The notes under the pieces: generated by a model
Database searches by the model: none
What the model was told of the DNA's origin: nothing
What the model saw: only the letters and a program-made list of their open reading frames with translations
Shown: positions 1 through 9,856 of the stretch, piece after piece
How the letters are laid out: every line of letters starts with the position of its first letter
Numbering within the stretch: position 1 is the stretch's first letter
Origin: Talpa occidentalis
Lineage: Eukaryota; Chordata; Mammalia; Eulipotyphla; Talpidae
DNA: 64,000 nt
Assembly: GCF_014898055.3 (NCBI RefSeq)
Contig: NW_023601433.1
Span: 19,891,641 to 19,955,640, forward strand
Direction of reading: 5' to 3'
Program-made: the position numbers and the translations under genes

Positions 1-1319
1 GTGCTAGAACTGCCATGAGGGATCCAAATGAGGATGAGGGGACATTTTTTAATACTAAGTCTCTCATCCCTGCTGTGAAACGCTCGTCATCAGGACCACG
101 GGAATTCACATTAAACATGGCCTACCACATCCCCAATTCCCGAATGACCTGTATCAGCTCGGCGTACGTCTCCCATCCACTTACTGTGTCCGGCACGTCT
201 CCTGCATCAGGCAGACTGTCCGTATGGCAGCCATTATCCATTCCCAGAGGGTGGGGTCGCCCTGTTCATACCGCTGGCTGTTCTGTAGCCTCTGTCGCAA
301 GGATGGGTGTAAAGCCACGGAGGCCAGTCTCTCCATCACTTGTGCCATACAAATAATCCCATCCAGCCCCAGGCCCCACAAATGTAGCAGCCTGGCTGCC
401 AAGGGTTCCCCCGGATTCTGGTGGAAACTGTTTGCCCAAGTCCACCAGTTCCGCCTGGGTGTATGGTTGATAGGAAGTAAATTCTGTCATTTGTGGTGGT
501 CCAGCAGCCTGACCGCCCCCCAACCCCGCTGGGGCCATGGGTGGCTGCTGCTTTATTTCTGAGTCACCACTTGGTGGGCCCGGAGCATGGGACCAGCCTC
601 CACCTCCTCTCCAGAGGAGTCCGGCATCTCCGGGGTCGCAGTTTGGTTTGCCATCGCCAGTTGGGACTCGGGCAAAGGGCCAGCCTCCCCCTCCTCCTGT
701 CCTGAGGAGGAGTCTGGCATCTCTGGAGTCACAGGTTGGTTTGCCACCACCGGCTGCGATTCGGGCAAGGGGCCAGCATCCCTCTCCTTCCTGTCTGAGC
801 TGGAGTCTGGCATCTCCAGAATGGTGGGTTGGTTTCTGTGAACTTCCTCCTCCACAATCCTCAAACATTGTTGCAGTTTTCGCATCTCTTCCCGCATCTC
901 ATCCCATACTCGCTGGACTCTAGATTGCTCTTTCTGCCTGGACTGTTGCAGAGCTGTGAGAAACACCCACCCCACTGCTCCTGTTACCTCGCGGGCACTG
1001 CACCCATTCAGGGTTTCTTCTATTTCATACAGGGCCTGTTCCAACTGCCCCGGGGATCCATCTACCTCTGGCCATTCCTGGGGAGGTGCCCACATGGCGA
1101 GGAGGTCGGCCACTGAGTACCATCTGCTCGTGGCCGGCCACCTGGCAACCCCTCCCCAGGTTCCAAAGGGTTTCGTCTGCATAGAGCCATCCTGCTTTGA
1201 ACCGTCCTGCCGTCTACGCCAGTTGTAATGCAACCAACCCATCCCGGGTAGGTGTATAAACAGATCTAGCAGCCACATGCACTTCATAGCTGTTTGTAGT
1301 CCCTGTTCTCCTCTGTACG
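1..1319 (-). pseudogene. Retroviral gag-like remnant of unidentified class
   Basis: Read on the minus strand, this stretch is retroviral Gag-like but not gammaretroviral. From about 1310 down to 850 it has a Trp-rich segment, then a charged, probably helical stretch (VWDEMREEMRKLQQCLRIVE), then an acidic linker made of three repeats (617-840). From about 490 down to 180 a capsid-like part follows, with the strings QPYTQAELVDLGKQF and HPSLRQRLQNSQRYEQGD ending in LWEWIMAAIRTV. Several frames are needed to follow it, so it is broken by frameshifts. It lies directly downstream of a gammaretroviral gag (1320-2480) in the same orientation. It continues off the left edge of the window. I recognise the Gag-like character from the motif order but cannot name the ERV family. 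Confidence 0.55.
617..840 (-). repeat. Three tandem 93-bp units in the gag-like linker
   Basis: The plus-strand string GAGTCYGGCATCTC recurs at 617, 710 and 803, an exact 93-bp period. On the minus strand each unit encodes about 31 residues of the form PEMPDSS followed by acidic residues and AGPLPESQ. The unit length is a multiple of three, so the repeats kept one frame as they expanded. Confidence 0.8.
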
Positions 1320-2480
1320 GGGTGGAACTGGGTGATCTCCTGCAGCTTGTCAAAATTAACCGCCTTGGAGACCGGCTGCTTCTTGGAGCCCAGCTAAGAG
1401 GCAGGTGATGAAGTGTCTCAGCGAGCCCTGCCCCCGCGACCCGCGTCAGTGTCAGTCTGGTATTCCCAGCCAGGCTCCTGGTGGGGACCTGCTTCAGGGC
1501 CTGGGGGCATGGTTGTGTCAGTGAAGTGGACCTGATCTGTGTGGCCTCGAGCAGACTGAAAAACACGTTCTCTTTGATTAGAGGTCAGGGTGGAAGAGAG
1601 GATAACGTGTAATCATGACACCGAAGGTTATAGGTGTAACCTTAGGTGTAACCTTGGAAGATAACGAAATTCTTTGGCGTAGGTAGTGGGGTCCTTAGTA
1701 AAAGAGCCGAGACGCTTTTCAATCTGGGAGAGATCAGACAGAGGGAAAGGATCGTGGACTCCACCTACTCTTTCGTTCCCACAACCTGCCTAAGGGGACA
1801 AAGAGGACGAATGTGAGAGCAGGTGTGGTGACTGGGAGGTGGAAGGGGGGCCAGGCCTGGGAAGCTGAAGGAGGTGAAGCCTGAACATCTAGAGGATCAG
1901 AGAATGCAGAAGAGGGGTCTGGAGAGGGTGAAGAGTGAGAAGAGTCTCGAGACTTGGGAAGTAGAACTGGTTTGCAGGAGGGAGGGACTGGAGCGCACGA
2001 GAAAGCAAGCCTGGACATGAGGGATCTCTGACCATGTTCCATTGCGGTGACAGAAACTGTTCAGGTCTGTAAGGACCGTGAAATGGAAAGCGCCCTGTTC
2101 TGGCCAATGAGAGCCATTCTCCAATGGGCACTGAGGCTGGGCAGTGTTGCAGGAGAAGACTAGACGCTGAGGCGCAGATCTGGCCTGAGCCCCAGCGGAT
2201 CGAGGTTTGAGAGACGGCGTCCCAGAGGGATGGCTGGGCTCAGCTTGGAATGTGAGGACCCAATGGCTGTCGGCTCCTCTCCCGAACGAATGGGGGTACA
2301 GACTCAGGAACGCAGTTTCCCATGACCTCATCTGACCTTTGGGGGCACAGGACCCGAATCGCGGCGTCCCACGACCCGGTCCTGGCCTTTGGAATGGGGG
2401 CAGGCGAGTGAGGGGGACATCTCCACCGCTCGGTTGACACCCGGACTGGGACAACTGGGCTGGACGGGCGTCCACAAATC
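1320..2480 (-). pseudogene. Gammaretrovirus-like ERV gag (matrix, p12, start of capsid), defective
   Basis: On the minus strand, downstream of the LTR and primer-binding site, a gag reading frame can be followed in pieces. The matrix end (about 2150-2050) has the gammaretroviral W-P-x-x-G-x-F arrangement (seen as HWPEQGAFHF). A Ser/Pro-rich p12-like part lies at 2042-1734. The capsid start at about 1765-1690 reads PLSDLSQIEKRLGSFTKDP. Later capsid (about 1370-1330) has VNFDKLQEITQ, a strong gammaretroviral CA match. Stops and frame changes lie between these pieces, so no Gag polyprotein can be made. The homology stops at about 1325, in mid-capsid, where an unrelated gag-like sequence begins. 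Family assignment rests on motif recognition only. Confidence 0.75.
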
Positions 2481-2715
2481 CAGAACCTGGAGCAATGGGG
2501 GTCGGCTGGCATAGGCCTGCGGTTTATGGAACAGTCAACCAGGATGGGGGTGAGGAGAGGAGCCGGGTAACCAGGGGTGAGGGCCTCCCAGGAAGGAGGG
2601 TCAGGCAGGTGACTCACCCCCAAGGATCAAGGCCTGTGGTGGATGTGTGGTGTCTACAATCGAGAGGAGAGTCCCAGGGACAGGGAGGCGGCCCTGGCGC
2701 CAGGGAACACAGCCT

Positions 2716-2733
2716 TCTGGGTTTTGGGCACCA
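2716..2733 (-). other. Retroviral primer-binding site, tRNA-Phe-like
   Basis: Minus strand reads TGGTGCCCAAAACCCAGA, three bases after the LTR end. This is close to the complement of a tRNA-Phe 3' end, with one substitution and one extra A. The position immediately after the LTR and before gag supports it. Confidence 0.65.
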
Positions 2734-2736
2734 AGA

Positions 2737-3094
2737 TGAAAGGTTTGGCGTGGCAAAGAAAAGGGGAGCCAGGCTAAACTTTCTCAAAGGAAGGGAAAAC
2801 TCATTGTGCCCCAAGGCGAGCTTTGCTGACCCAAGGTGGGTTGTCCCTGAAGTCACGCCCGTTGTGGGGGGAGATGTCATTTTATAGGGTGAGGAGATGT
2901 TAGGCAGGAAAACTGGGTTGGTAGTGGGGGAAACAGGCTTAGGGGGAACAAAGTTGTTTTTTCGTGGAGCCGAGTTGTTTTCTCCTGCTTATGGCTTCAG
3001 TTTCGGTTTGATGGAATCAGGGATACTGGTGCTAGGGCCATCTTATTGTTTGTATGAGGGCTTCCCCATTCCTGGCCCCTGCATCGACCTTTCA
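2737..3094 (-). mobile_element. ERV LTR, about 358 bp
   Basis: On the minus strand it starts TGAAAGGT and ends ACCTTTCA, a perfect 8-bp terminal inverted repeat with the TG...CA ends typical of LTRs. A TATAAAA box lies at 2880-2886 (minus). The primer-binding site follows at the expected place. No clear AATAAA signal was seen. Because pol lies upstream and gag downstream in the same direction, it could be the 3' LTR of one provirus and the 5' LTR of the next. Confidence 0.75.
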
Positions 3095-3434
3095 TACCAG
3101 CCTTTTGTTGATAGGAAAAGGGGCAACGGTTCTTTCTTTGGCTACTTCCTGCTGGATGGGGGCGAAGACCAGGGTGGGGCTCAGGCCTGGTTATGAGATG
3201 GTCTTTGCAGGGACACGAGGATATGGGTGGAGGAGTTGGTTAAAGCTGCTACGGGGCAGGTCTTGGATCCAGTGTTGGATGAAATGCATGGGGCAAAAAG
3301 AAAAAATAAGGTTAGGATCAGAGGCCCTGGGAGTGCTCATACCTTGCCTGAGGCTGTACTGATCTGGAATCTCTAGGCATAGACAGAAGAACTGGATGTG
3401 GCTTGAAGTGATGGGATTAGAAACAGAGAGAGAG
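3095..3434 (-). other. ERV sequence between integrase end and LTR, no env recognised
   Basis: Only 340 bp separate the integrase C-terminus from the LTR. A gammaretroviral env would need about 1.9 kb, so env has been deleted or was never present. No good polypurine tract is seen beside the LTR start. Confidence 0.5.
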
Positions 3435-4560
3435 TCAGAGGGCCTCTGCTCTGTAGGCTGAGTGGAACCTTGACCAGGGGCACAGTGATGCGTACCCGAG
3501 TTGGGCCCAGCACTCGCATATATACTGCTTGTCCACAGGGACCAGTTTGACCCTGCAAAGCTGATGCCAAGACGTGTTGCCCAAGACCTTGACAGCCATT
3601 GGTGTAGTCAGGATGATCGTGTGTGGACCCATCCACTTTGGCGGAAGTTGTTTTGGAGAGATGGCTTTCAGAAGAACCTGGTCTCCAGGGCACACCAGGT
3701 TGACAGGTGCATCAGGGGACGGAGGCACAGGTTGTGGCAGACAACGCTCTGCGTGTTCTTGGAGCAGCTGTCTGAGCAAAGAGCAGTATGGAAAATATCC
3801 AGCCAACAGAGTAGGTTGGACGGGAGCTCATGGTTAGTAAGGGGGTCAGGAACAAGGGGCCACAAGGGGTGACTCAGAGGTGCATTAAAGCCAGTGGGAG
3901 CAGCTCCACACAGAATTTCCGCATTTCAGTGGAGAGTTTGGTTAGGTGGTCTCTGGTCAGACCATTTACCCGTTCTACCTTACCAGAGGATTGCGGTCGG
4001 GAGGGAATGTGTAGTTTCCAGGTGATGCCCAGGGAGGAGACCTGTGGAGTAATCTTTGAGATAAAGGCAGGTCCACTGTCTGACTGGTGATGGTGTCCAC
4101 CATAGTAAGAAGAGGGTGTTATCTGCGTTAGGGAGTGGAACACCCATGAGGCCTAGCAGGTTGGAGAGTCGTCGACTGGGAGAGGGAGATGAGAGGGTCT
4201 TTGACAAAGAGTAGAAATCTAACAGACAAGAGGGTGATGGAGGGGAGAGAGGCTGGTAAATGAGTTGGTCGTGGAGCCGATGTGGAGAACTAACATGTAC
4301 AGGTTGGCCCAGTGTGGGTTTTAAGGCCTGTCTAGTGAGATGAGCAGCTGCCACAAGTGTGCGCAGGCGGGCCTGCCATCCTCTTACAGTGGGATCCATT
4401 TGTTTAGAGAAATAAGCAACTGGTCGCTGGACAGACCAGGTTGGCCCAGAACCCCTAGAGCAATGCCCTGTTGCTCATCTGTCAATTACAGGAATGGCTT
4501 TCCCGGGTCTGGGAGAGTGAAGGCTCATGTCAGAGAGCTTTGCCTGGATAAAGCAGAGAA
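3435..4560 (-). pseudogene. Gammaretrovirus-like ERV pol remnant (RT connection and integrase)
   Basis: Minus-strand pieces in order: about 4480-4290 matches the RT connection region (the string PVAYFSKQ spans the frame, then DPTVRGWQARL). About 4250-4120 is degenerate, with most of RNase H missing. About 4090-3880 is the integrase core (SDSGPAFISK, then HIPSRPQSSGKVERVNGL, containing the catalytic Asp and Glu positions). About 3740-3440 is the integrase C-terminal domain (PGDQVLLKAISPKQLPPKWMG, split here by description only). Several frames are used and stops intervene, so it is dead. Domain order and orientation agree with the gag and LTR downstream on the same strand. Confidence 0.85.
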
Positions 4561-5399
4561 AACAGGGTGCAGAAACAAAGAAAAGCATAATCATGATCAC
4601 TGGGCCTACTAGGGGCAGGATCCATGATGTCTTGGCCCCACGTTCGGCTGACGAGGTAGCGATCAGAGGGGGCTTTGCTGGTCAGATGAGCAAGCCCACG
4701 AATGTTTTGGAGGAGAGGGAGGCACCTGAGTATACACGATTTCTCACCAAAATCTCTCTCTCAGACCTTAACACTTTCTTTTGCTTGCTTTCATTCTAAT
4801 GCCATTTCATTTTACCCATCCGGCTTTACATAATCTTAAGGCCCTTCAGAATATCCCTCTTCCTTTTTTCAAACACACATACCTCACCTCACTTGCATTT
4901 ACCAGACTTAGCAAAACCTGTTTTAGAAGGGAATTGAACACCATCTAAACAATGATGAAAAAACACAAATTTAAGGTAGATAGCCCCTGTAGCTTTTCGT
5001 TCCTGACCCAGTGATTCAACTGGCAGAGAATGGTGTCCAAAGCCTGCATCTGTTGGGCGATAATAATGTTTCCAATTTGGCTAAGGTCACCCTGCAGGGT
5101 TTGAATCCAGGGAGGATGAGGGGTGATTGGCCATCTGGAGAGGATTTTTAAAAGGAGAAATTCCAGCTGGGCTGACACTGTGTAAGAATCCCAAGCTGCA
5201 AAAGTTCAAGGTGACAATGCTCACTGCGGGACTGAGATTGATCATAGCCTAGGGCTTCCTGGTGTAGGAAGATGGGGTGCAGATTTTCCATCTGAGCAGG
5301 TCGTGTGGGTAGGGCTGGCCTGTGAATAAACTCTCTCCACCCTGAAGAGTCCTGTTTGGATTCTAATATACTGGTCCCCGAGTCTTTCTTAAGGGGAGC
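4561..5399. other. Unassigned, probably ERV debris
   Basis: No clear gene. A minus-strand open stretch at 5178-4945 encodes a hydrophobic and Gln-rich peptide (QQMQALDTILCQLNHWV) that I cannot assign. An AATAAA at about 5329 on the plus strand, followed by a T-rich string, might belong to an LTR. Confidence 0.3.
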
Positions 5400-7060
5400 T
5401 AGAGACCCTCTCTATCCGCTCCTTGCAATCTGCACGTTTTACCACCTGGGCCCAAGCCTTTGCAAGAGCTCCTGCATCCTCTATGCCATCCCTGTGCCCA
5501 GGATAGAGCAGCAGGTCTCTCCCAGCAAGGGGGCAATATGGTTCTCAGGGAACGGAGCCTATGATGGGGTACAGAGGTCCAGGTTTTCCTGCCTCTGGCC
5601 CTGGTGCCTCTGACCCTGGGGCCATCCACACAGCCTCATACTCCTCCTGGGCCATGTACCTGCTCAGCTCTCCCCAGCCCCTCCACACCCCACGACTCAC
5701 CCACTCTGCTCCCCTCCAGGTGTTTCACCAGTTTCTTGGCCCTCCTGGCCCTTCACCTGCTCTGCCCCAGGGATATCTGTGCTCCAGGGAAATCAGTTTT
5801 GCCCAGATTTCTGTGCTGCAGTCCTGTGGGTCTCATGCTCCTCCTGGCTCCTGTGACTGGACCCAGTCCCTGAGCCTCTCCAGAGCCTCAGCCTTCCCTG
5901 GTGTACTCCTGTTCACCATGGCCACTGAGTGGTTGTGCTTTGGGGGTGGGGAGGCTTTTGTCTGGTTTGGTGCTATTTTTAGTCTTTGTTGCTCTGCAAT
6001 TCGAATGCTGAACAGCAGCAACAAAATTCTAGGATTATATCTAATACCCTATCTCTGGCCCTGATGATTGCTGAAGGGGCCACTGCACTGGAAGGCCAGC
6101 CACGTCTTGGGGGAGGTCTTAGGGTGGTGCTGCAGGGCTGGGGAGCTGGACAGATTGTGTTGGCCCTGCTTTCTTGGTCCCTCTCCAGCTGGGGGCCTGT
6201 CTCAGTGGTGCTGCTGTGCTCCCCAGCGTCCTCCAGCTGGAAGACTGACACCAAGGTGCTGCTGTGCTCCCTGGTGTCCTCCTGCTGGGGTCTGGCCACA
6301 GAGGTGCTGGTGTCCCCCCAGGCGTCCTCCAGCACCGGGCCTAGTGCAGAGGGTCTGCCCTTCGGGGCGTCCTTTAATAGGGAGCCTGGCCCAGCAGCGG
6401 TGGTGTACTTCTGGGCGTCCACCAGCTCAGAGACACCTGCAAAGGTGACCCTTTTGCCCAGGGTGGCATCCGTTCCCCTCTTATGGATGGGTAGGGTCAG
6501 GTGCCCCTTGGAGGAGACCACACGGGCTAGATTTGGACCACGAGCAGTATGACATGGCATCTGTAGCTGACAAATTTGGGGAACAGAATCCCAAGGGCCC
6601 CCTATTTTAGGCTGGTCTCTGCTCAGGGCTCTAGCATGTGGTCTGTTTGAAAAGGCAAATGGCAATCTGGCATGTGGTTGATGGCCTGTCCTCTTGCATA
6701 TCAAGTGCCTTCTCAAGGAGTACAGCTGGGCTCCCCTGCAGCCCATGGGACAGGCCACGAGCCCAGAGAATTTGCTGATTGGAGAGAAACAGACACCAGG
6801 GGTGTCTCTGCTTGTGCTACAGGATCCCTGCAGGGGCTGGTTCCCCAGGCAGGGCTGCTGTTGCCTTCGCACCCCACTTGAACCTGCAGGATGTTGGCCA
6901 GAGGTGGCTTCCTCCCACAGGTGTGGTTTGAGCTCAGGACGCTCTTGCATAGGCTGCATTCTCCTGGCCAGGGCCTGGCTGTTCCAGCGGGGGTGGTGTG
7001 AGCTCAGCACTGTCCCCATGGGTTGCAGCATCCTAGTCATTGTCTGGTTCCTCCTGTGGC
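5400..7060 (-). pseudogene. SMOK-like gene-family pseudogene, copy A (C-terminal part)
   Basis: Minus-strand DNA homologous to 16860-18265 (copy B, plus strand). The clearest match is 5830-5935 against 17735-17845, where both read through GAGGCTCTGGAGAGG-like and CAGGAGCAGCATGAGA-like strings with scattered differences. A 353-codon open frame (7040-5979) contains several degenerate units of about 16 residues built around GP-x-LEDA, followed by a basic tail. Downstream, open pieces encode VNRSTPGKAEALERLRDWVQ and, in another frame, KPGPLYPIIGSVP. Copy B joins this same tail to a UBA domain of the MARK / sperm motility kinase type. No kinase or UBA domain was found in copy A. The frame is interrupted downstream of 5979, so I call it a pseudogene. 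It could instead be an uncharacterised fast-evolving gene. Confidence 0.5.
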
Positions 7061-7480
7061 ACTCCTCTTATCTCAGAATCCTCAAAGAAGTCTTCGGAAT
7101 CCTGCGCCAGTCTTAGCTTCCCCAGAAGGGGCGGGTGTGAACTGCCCACACTGGGCAGCTCCTGAAGCATCCTGGCCTATACCTGTCTCCCACAGTGGGG
7201 CTGGTCTAAACACAACACTGCCAGGATGCCCTGCTGGGGCCTGGCAAGAGCCTGGCTCCCTGCAAACAGGTGGTGTGTGCTTGTGCCCAGCAGGTTGTCC
7301 CACCGGTTGCAGGTCCTGGCCTGGTTTCCCTAGCAGGGCTCAGCAGCCTGGGGACATCCTGCTGGAATCTGGGGAGTTTCAAGCTGACTCTGCAGGGGAT
7401 TAGTGAGCTCAGAGTGCCCAGGAACACCTACAGCATCCTGGGCATTTTCTGTCTGACCCAGCAGGCCTGCTGGGCTCTCC
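6860..7480. repeat. Degenerate GC-rich repeat stretch
   Basis: Strings such as GGTGTGGTTTGAGCTCAGGA, GGTGGTGTGAGCTCAGCACT and TTAGTGAGCTCAGAGTGCCC recur with GCATCCTGG-type spacers, suggesting old tandem units of roughly 70-90 bp. No protein is recognised. Confidence 0.4.
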
Positions 7481-8068
7481 TGTTCCTCTGGAACAACATA
7501 TGCAGAGGGTGCTCACCTGATACCATTCCTCCAGGGTCCCATCCCCTGACCCCTGTCCTGCCTGTCCACCTCTGGTGCAGACTAAGCACCGCTGACCCCA
7601 AACCTTATCCACCTCTCTAGCCACATATCCTCGTTTAACTTCTACTACCCCTCCACCCACAGACACCTCGCCCTCCTCTTGTAGTTCAAAATCTTTGTTT
7701 CCTAATTGATTTCAAGTTGTTTCATTTTATTTCCTGCAGGGTTTCTTCTTCATTATAGAAATACTAATAAAGTTTGTTTTGTATCACCCAAATTTTTTCA
7801 CTCCTTTAGCATCCAGTTCTGTCATAGTGCTGGCCTCCTTCTCACTATGGCCTTGCAGAAGATCTACAACCCAGTGTAAACCCTTTAGCCAAACCACTCA
7901 CAGCCGAGGCCCCTCAGGCCCAGATTCCCTCACATGTCTGCTGCTTCTGTTCTGAATTCTACCTGGGCATTTTCCAGAGAAGGAACCAAATAAATGGTGA
8001 CCTTGGATCTTCCCAAGTATACAACAGAGGCAGTACACATGGTAGGTATAACACAAATTTGGTTTTTT
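7481..8068. other. Unassigned intergenic DNA
   Basis: No gene or named repeat recognised. AT-rich from 7690, with an AATAAAGTT string at 7766. Confidence 0.4.
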
Positions 8069-8194
8069 GGGCCTCCCTGGTTTCCTAGGGGTGAAGCCTC
8101 AGCGCTGTCACCACTGAGGCCTGAATCTAGCCCAGCTCAGGGAGCTGACTCTCCTAGGGCTCAGCAGATTCTCCTGTCTCACCAGTTGCTCCCC
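8069..8194 (+). mobile_element. tRNA-derived SINE, 3'-truncated at L1 junction
   Basis: Begins GGGCCTCCCTGG and contains the body string CAGATTCTCCTGTCTCACC, then switches within GCTCCCC to L1 sequence at about 8194. The 3' half is missing. Confidence 0.75.
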
Positions 8195-9856
8195 TTATAT
8201 CAGATAAAACAGATTTCAAACTCAAAAAGATAAAAAGAGACCCCTGTGGTCATTACATTATGATCAAGGGGACAATGCTTCAAGAAGAAATAACACTCAT
8301 TAACATATATACACCAAACGAAGGAGCAACAAAATATATCAGACAACTATTGTCATCTCTGAAAACAGACATCAGAGAAAACACATACGTAGTGGGAGAC
8401 TTCAACACACCACTAACAACAATGGATAGATCAACGAGACAAAAAATAAGTAAAGACACTAAAGCTCTAAATAAGTACCTAGAGCGCTTTGGCTTAACAG
8501 ACATCTATAGAACACTAAACCCACAAATAACAGTGTACACATTTTCCTCAAGCACACACGGATCATTCTCCAGGATCGATCACATACTGGGACACAAGAG
8601 AAACATCAACAGATACACCAACACGAAGATCGAAATCATACCAACCATCTTTTCTGACCATAAAGGCATCAAACTAGAAATAAACCATAAAAAGAAGGCA
8701 AGGAACTCTCCTATCTCTTGGAGATTGAAAACCACACTACTGGAAGACCACTGGACTAATGAGGCGATCAAAGAAGAAATTAAAAAATTCTTTGAATTGG
8801 GCCTCCCCAGTGGCACAGCGGTTGAGCGCAGGGTTGTGAAGCTGCCCGCGGCCTCTGCGGCGCTGGTTCGATCCCCGGCTGCTCCCCGGCCAGCGGAGGA
8901 GGGTCCCACATGGTGCACAGACCTCTCCTGCCACCTGCAGCTCCCCTCAACAGTGTACTTCTGTCCTTCTACCTGCTCTGCTACCCGCTCTGGCTCTGGT
9001 GATTTCTCTCACCCTCCCACACATCTGACTGTACCCAGTGCTTGTATAAATAAATAAATGAATGAATAAATAAAATAAATCATTAAAATATTCTTTGAAT
9101 TGAATGACAATGAGGACACCATTTTCCTAAATGTATGGGATGCAGCAAAAGCAGTGATAAGAGGAGAATATATAGCAATAGAGGCTCACATCAAGAAACA
9201 AGAAAGAACACAAAGAAACAACCTAATTTTGAAGCTCAAAGATCTAGAAAAAGAACACCAAAAAAACCCCAAAACCAGTAGAAGAAAGGAAATAATAAAA
9301 GCCAAAGCAGAAATAAATGAAATTGAAACTGAAAAACAATCCAAAAGATCAATGAAACCAAGAGGTGGTTCTTCGAAAATATTAATAAAAAAGACAAACC
9401 CCTAGCCAGGCTCACAAAGGAAAAAAGGGGGAAAGCACAAATAAACAGGATCATAAATGAAAGAGGAGAAATCACAACGGACACAGCAGAAATCAAAAGA
9501 ATAATCAGTAACTACTATGAAGAGTTACATGGAAACAAGTTCAACAATCTAGAGGAGATGGACAAATTCCTCCAACTCTACAATCACACAAAGCTAGATA
9601 AAGAAGTAGAACACCTAAACAGACCAATTACAAGCAGCAAATTTGAAATGATAATCAAAAACCTCCCCAAAAACAAAAGCCCAGGACCTGATGAATTTAC
9701 AAATGAATTCTAGCAAACATTCAGAGACAAATTAGTGCCTATCCTTCACAAAATCTTCCAAAAAAATTGAGAAGGAAGGGACAATACCAAACACGTTCTA
9801 TGAAGCCAACATTACAATATTACCAAAACCGAACAAGGACAAGACAAAAAAGGATC
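8195..9856 (+). mobile_element. L1 fragment (ORF2 endonuclease to start of RT)
   Basis: Very similar base for base to 26795-28140 of the full-length L1 in this window. It encodes the ORF2 endonuclease part (VVGDFNTPL, then FSDHKG, with the catalytic Asp-Asn and Asp-His pairs) and the stretch leading into the RT domain. It starts inside ORF2 and stops inside it at 9856, where the sequence becomes unrelated, so both ends are truncated. A SINE is inserted at 8800-9080. Stops at about 9405 and 9710 confirm it is dead. Confidence 0.9.
8800..9080 (+). mobile_element. tRNA-derived SINE, full length, young-type 3' end
   Basis: Starts GGCCTCCCCAGTGGCACAG, includes the box-B-like GGTTCGATCCC, and ends CTGACTGTACCCAGTGCTTG plus ATAAATAAATGAATG. 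Target-site duplication ATTAAAAAATTCTTTGAATT before and ATTAAAATATTCTTTGAATT after, in L1. Confidence 0.9.

Noticed and set aside
553..1566. 337-codon minus-strand open frame as a single protein
   Set aside because: Its first part is the wrong frame of the gammaretroviral capsid; only the part after about 1320 is in the frame of the second gag-like sequence.
8840..8900. Functional tRNA gene at the SINE heads
   Set aside because: Box-like strings are present, but the sequence does not close an acceptor stem and recurs in about 30 SINE copies.
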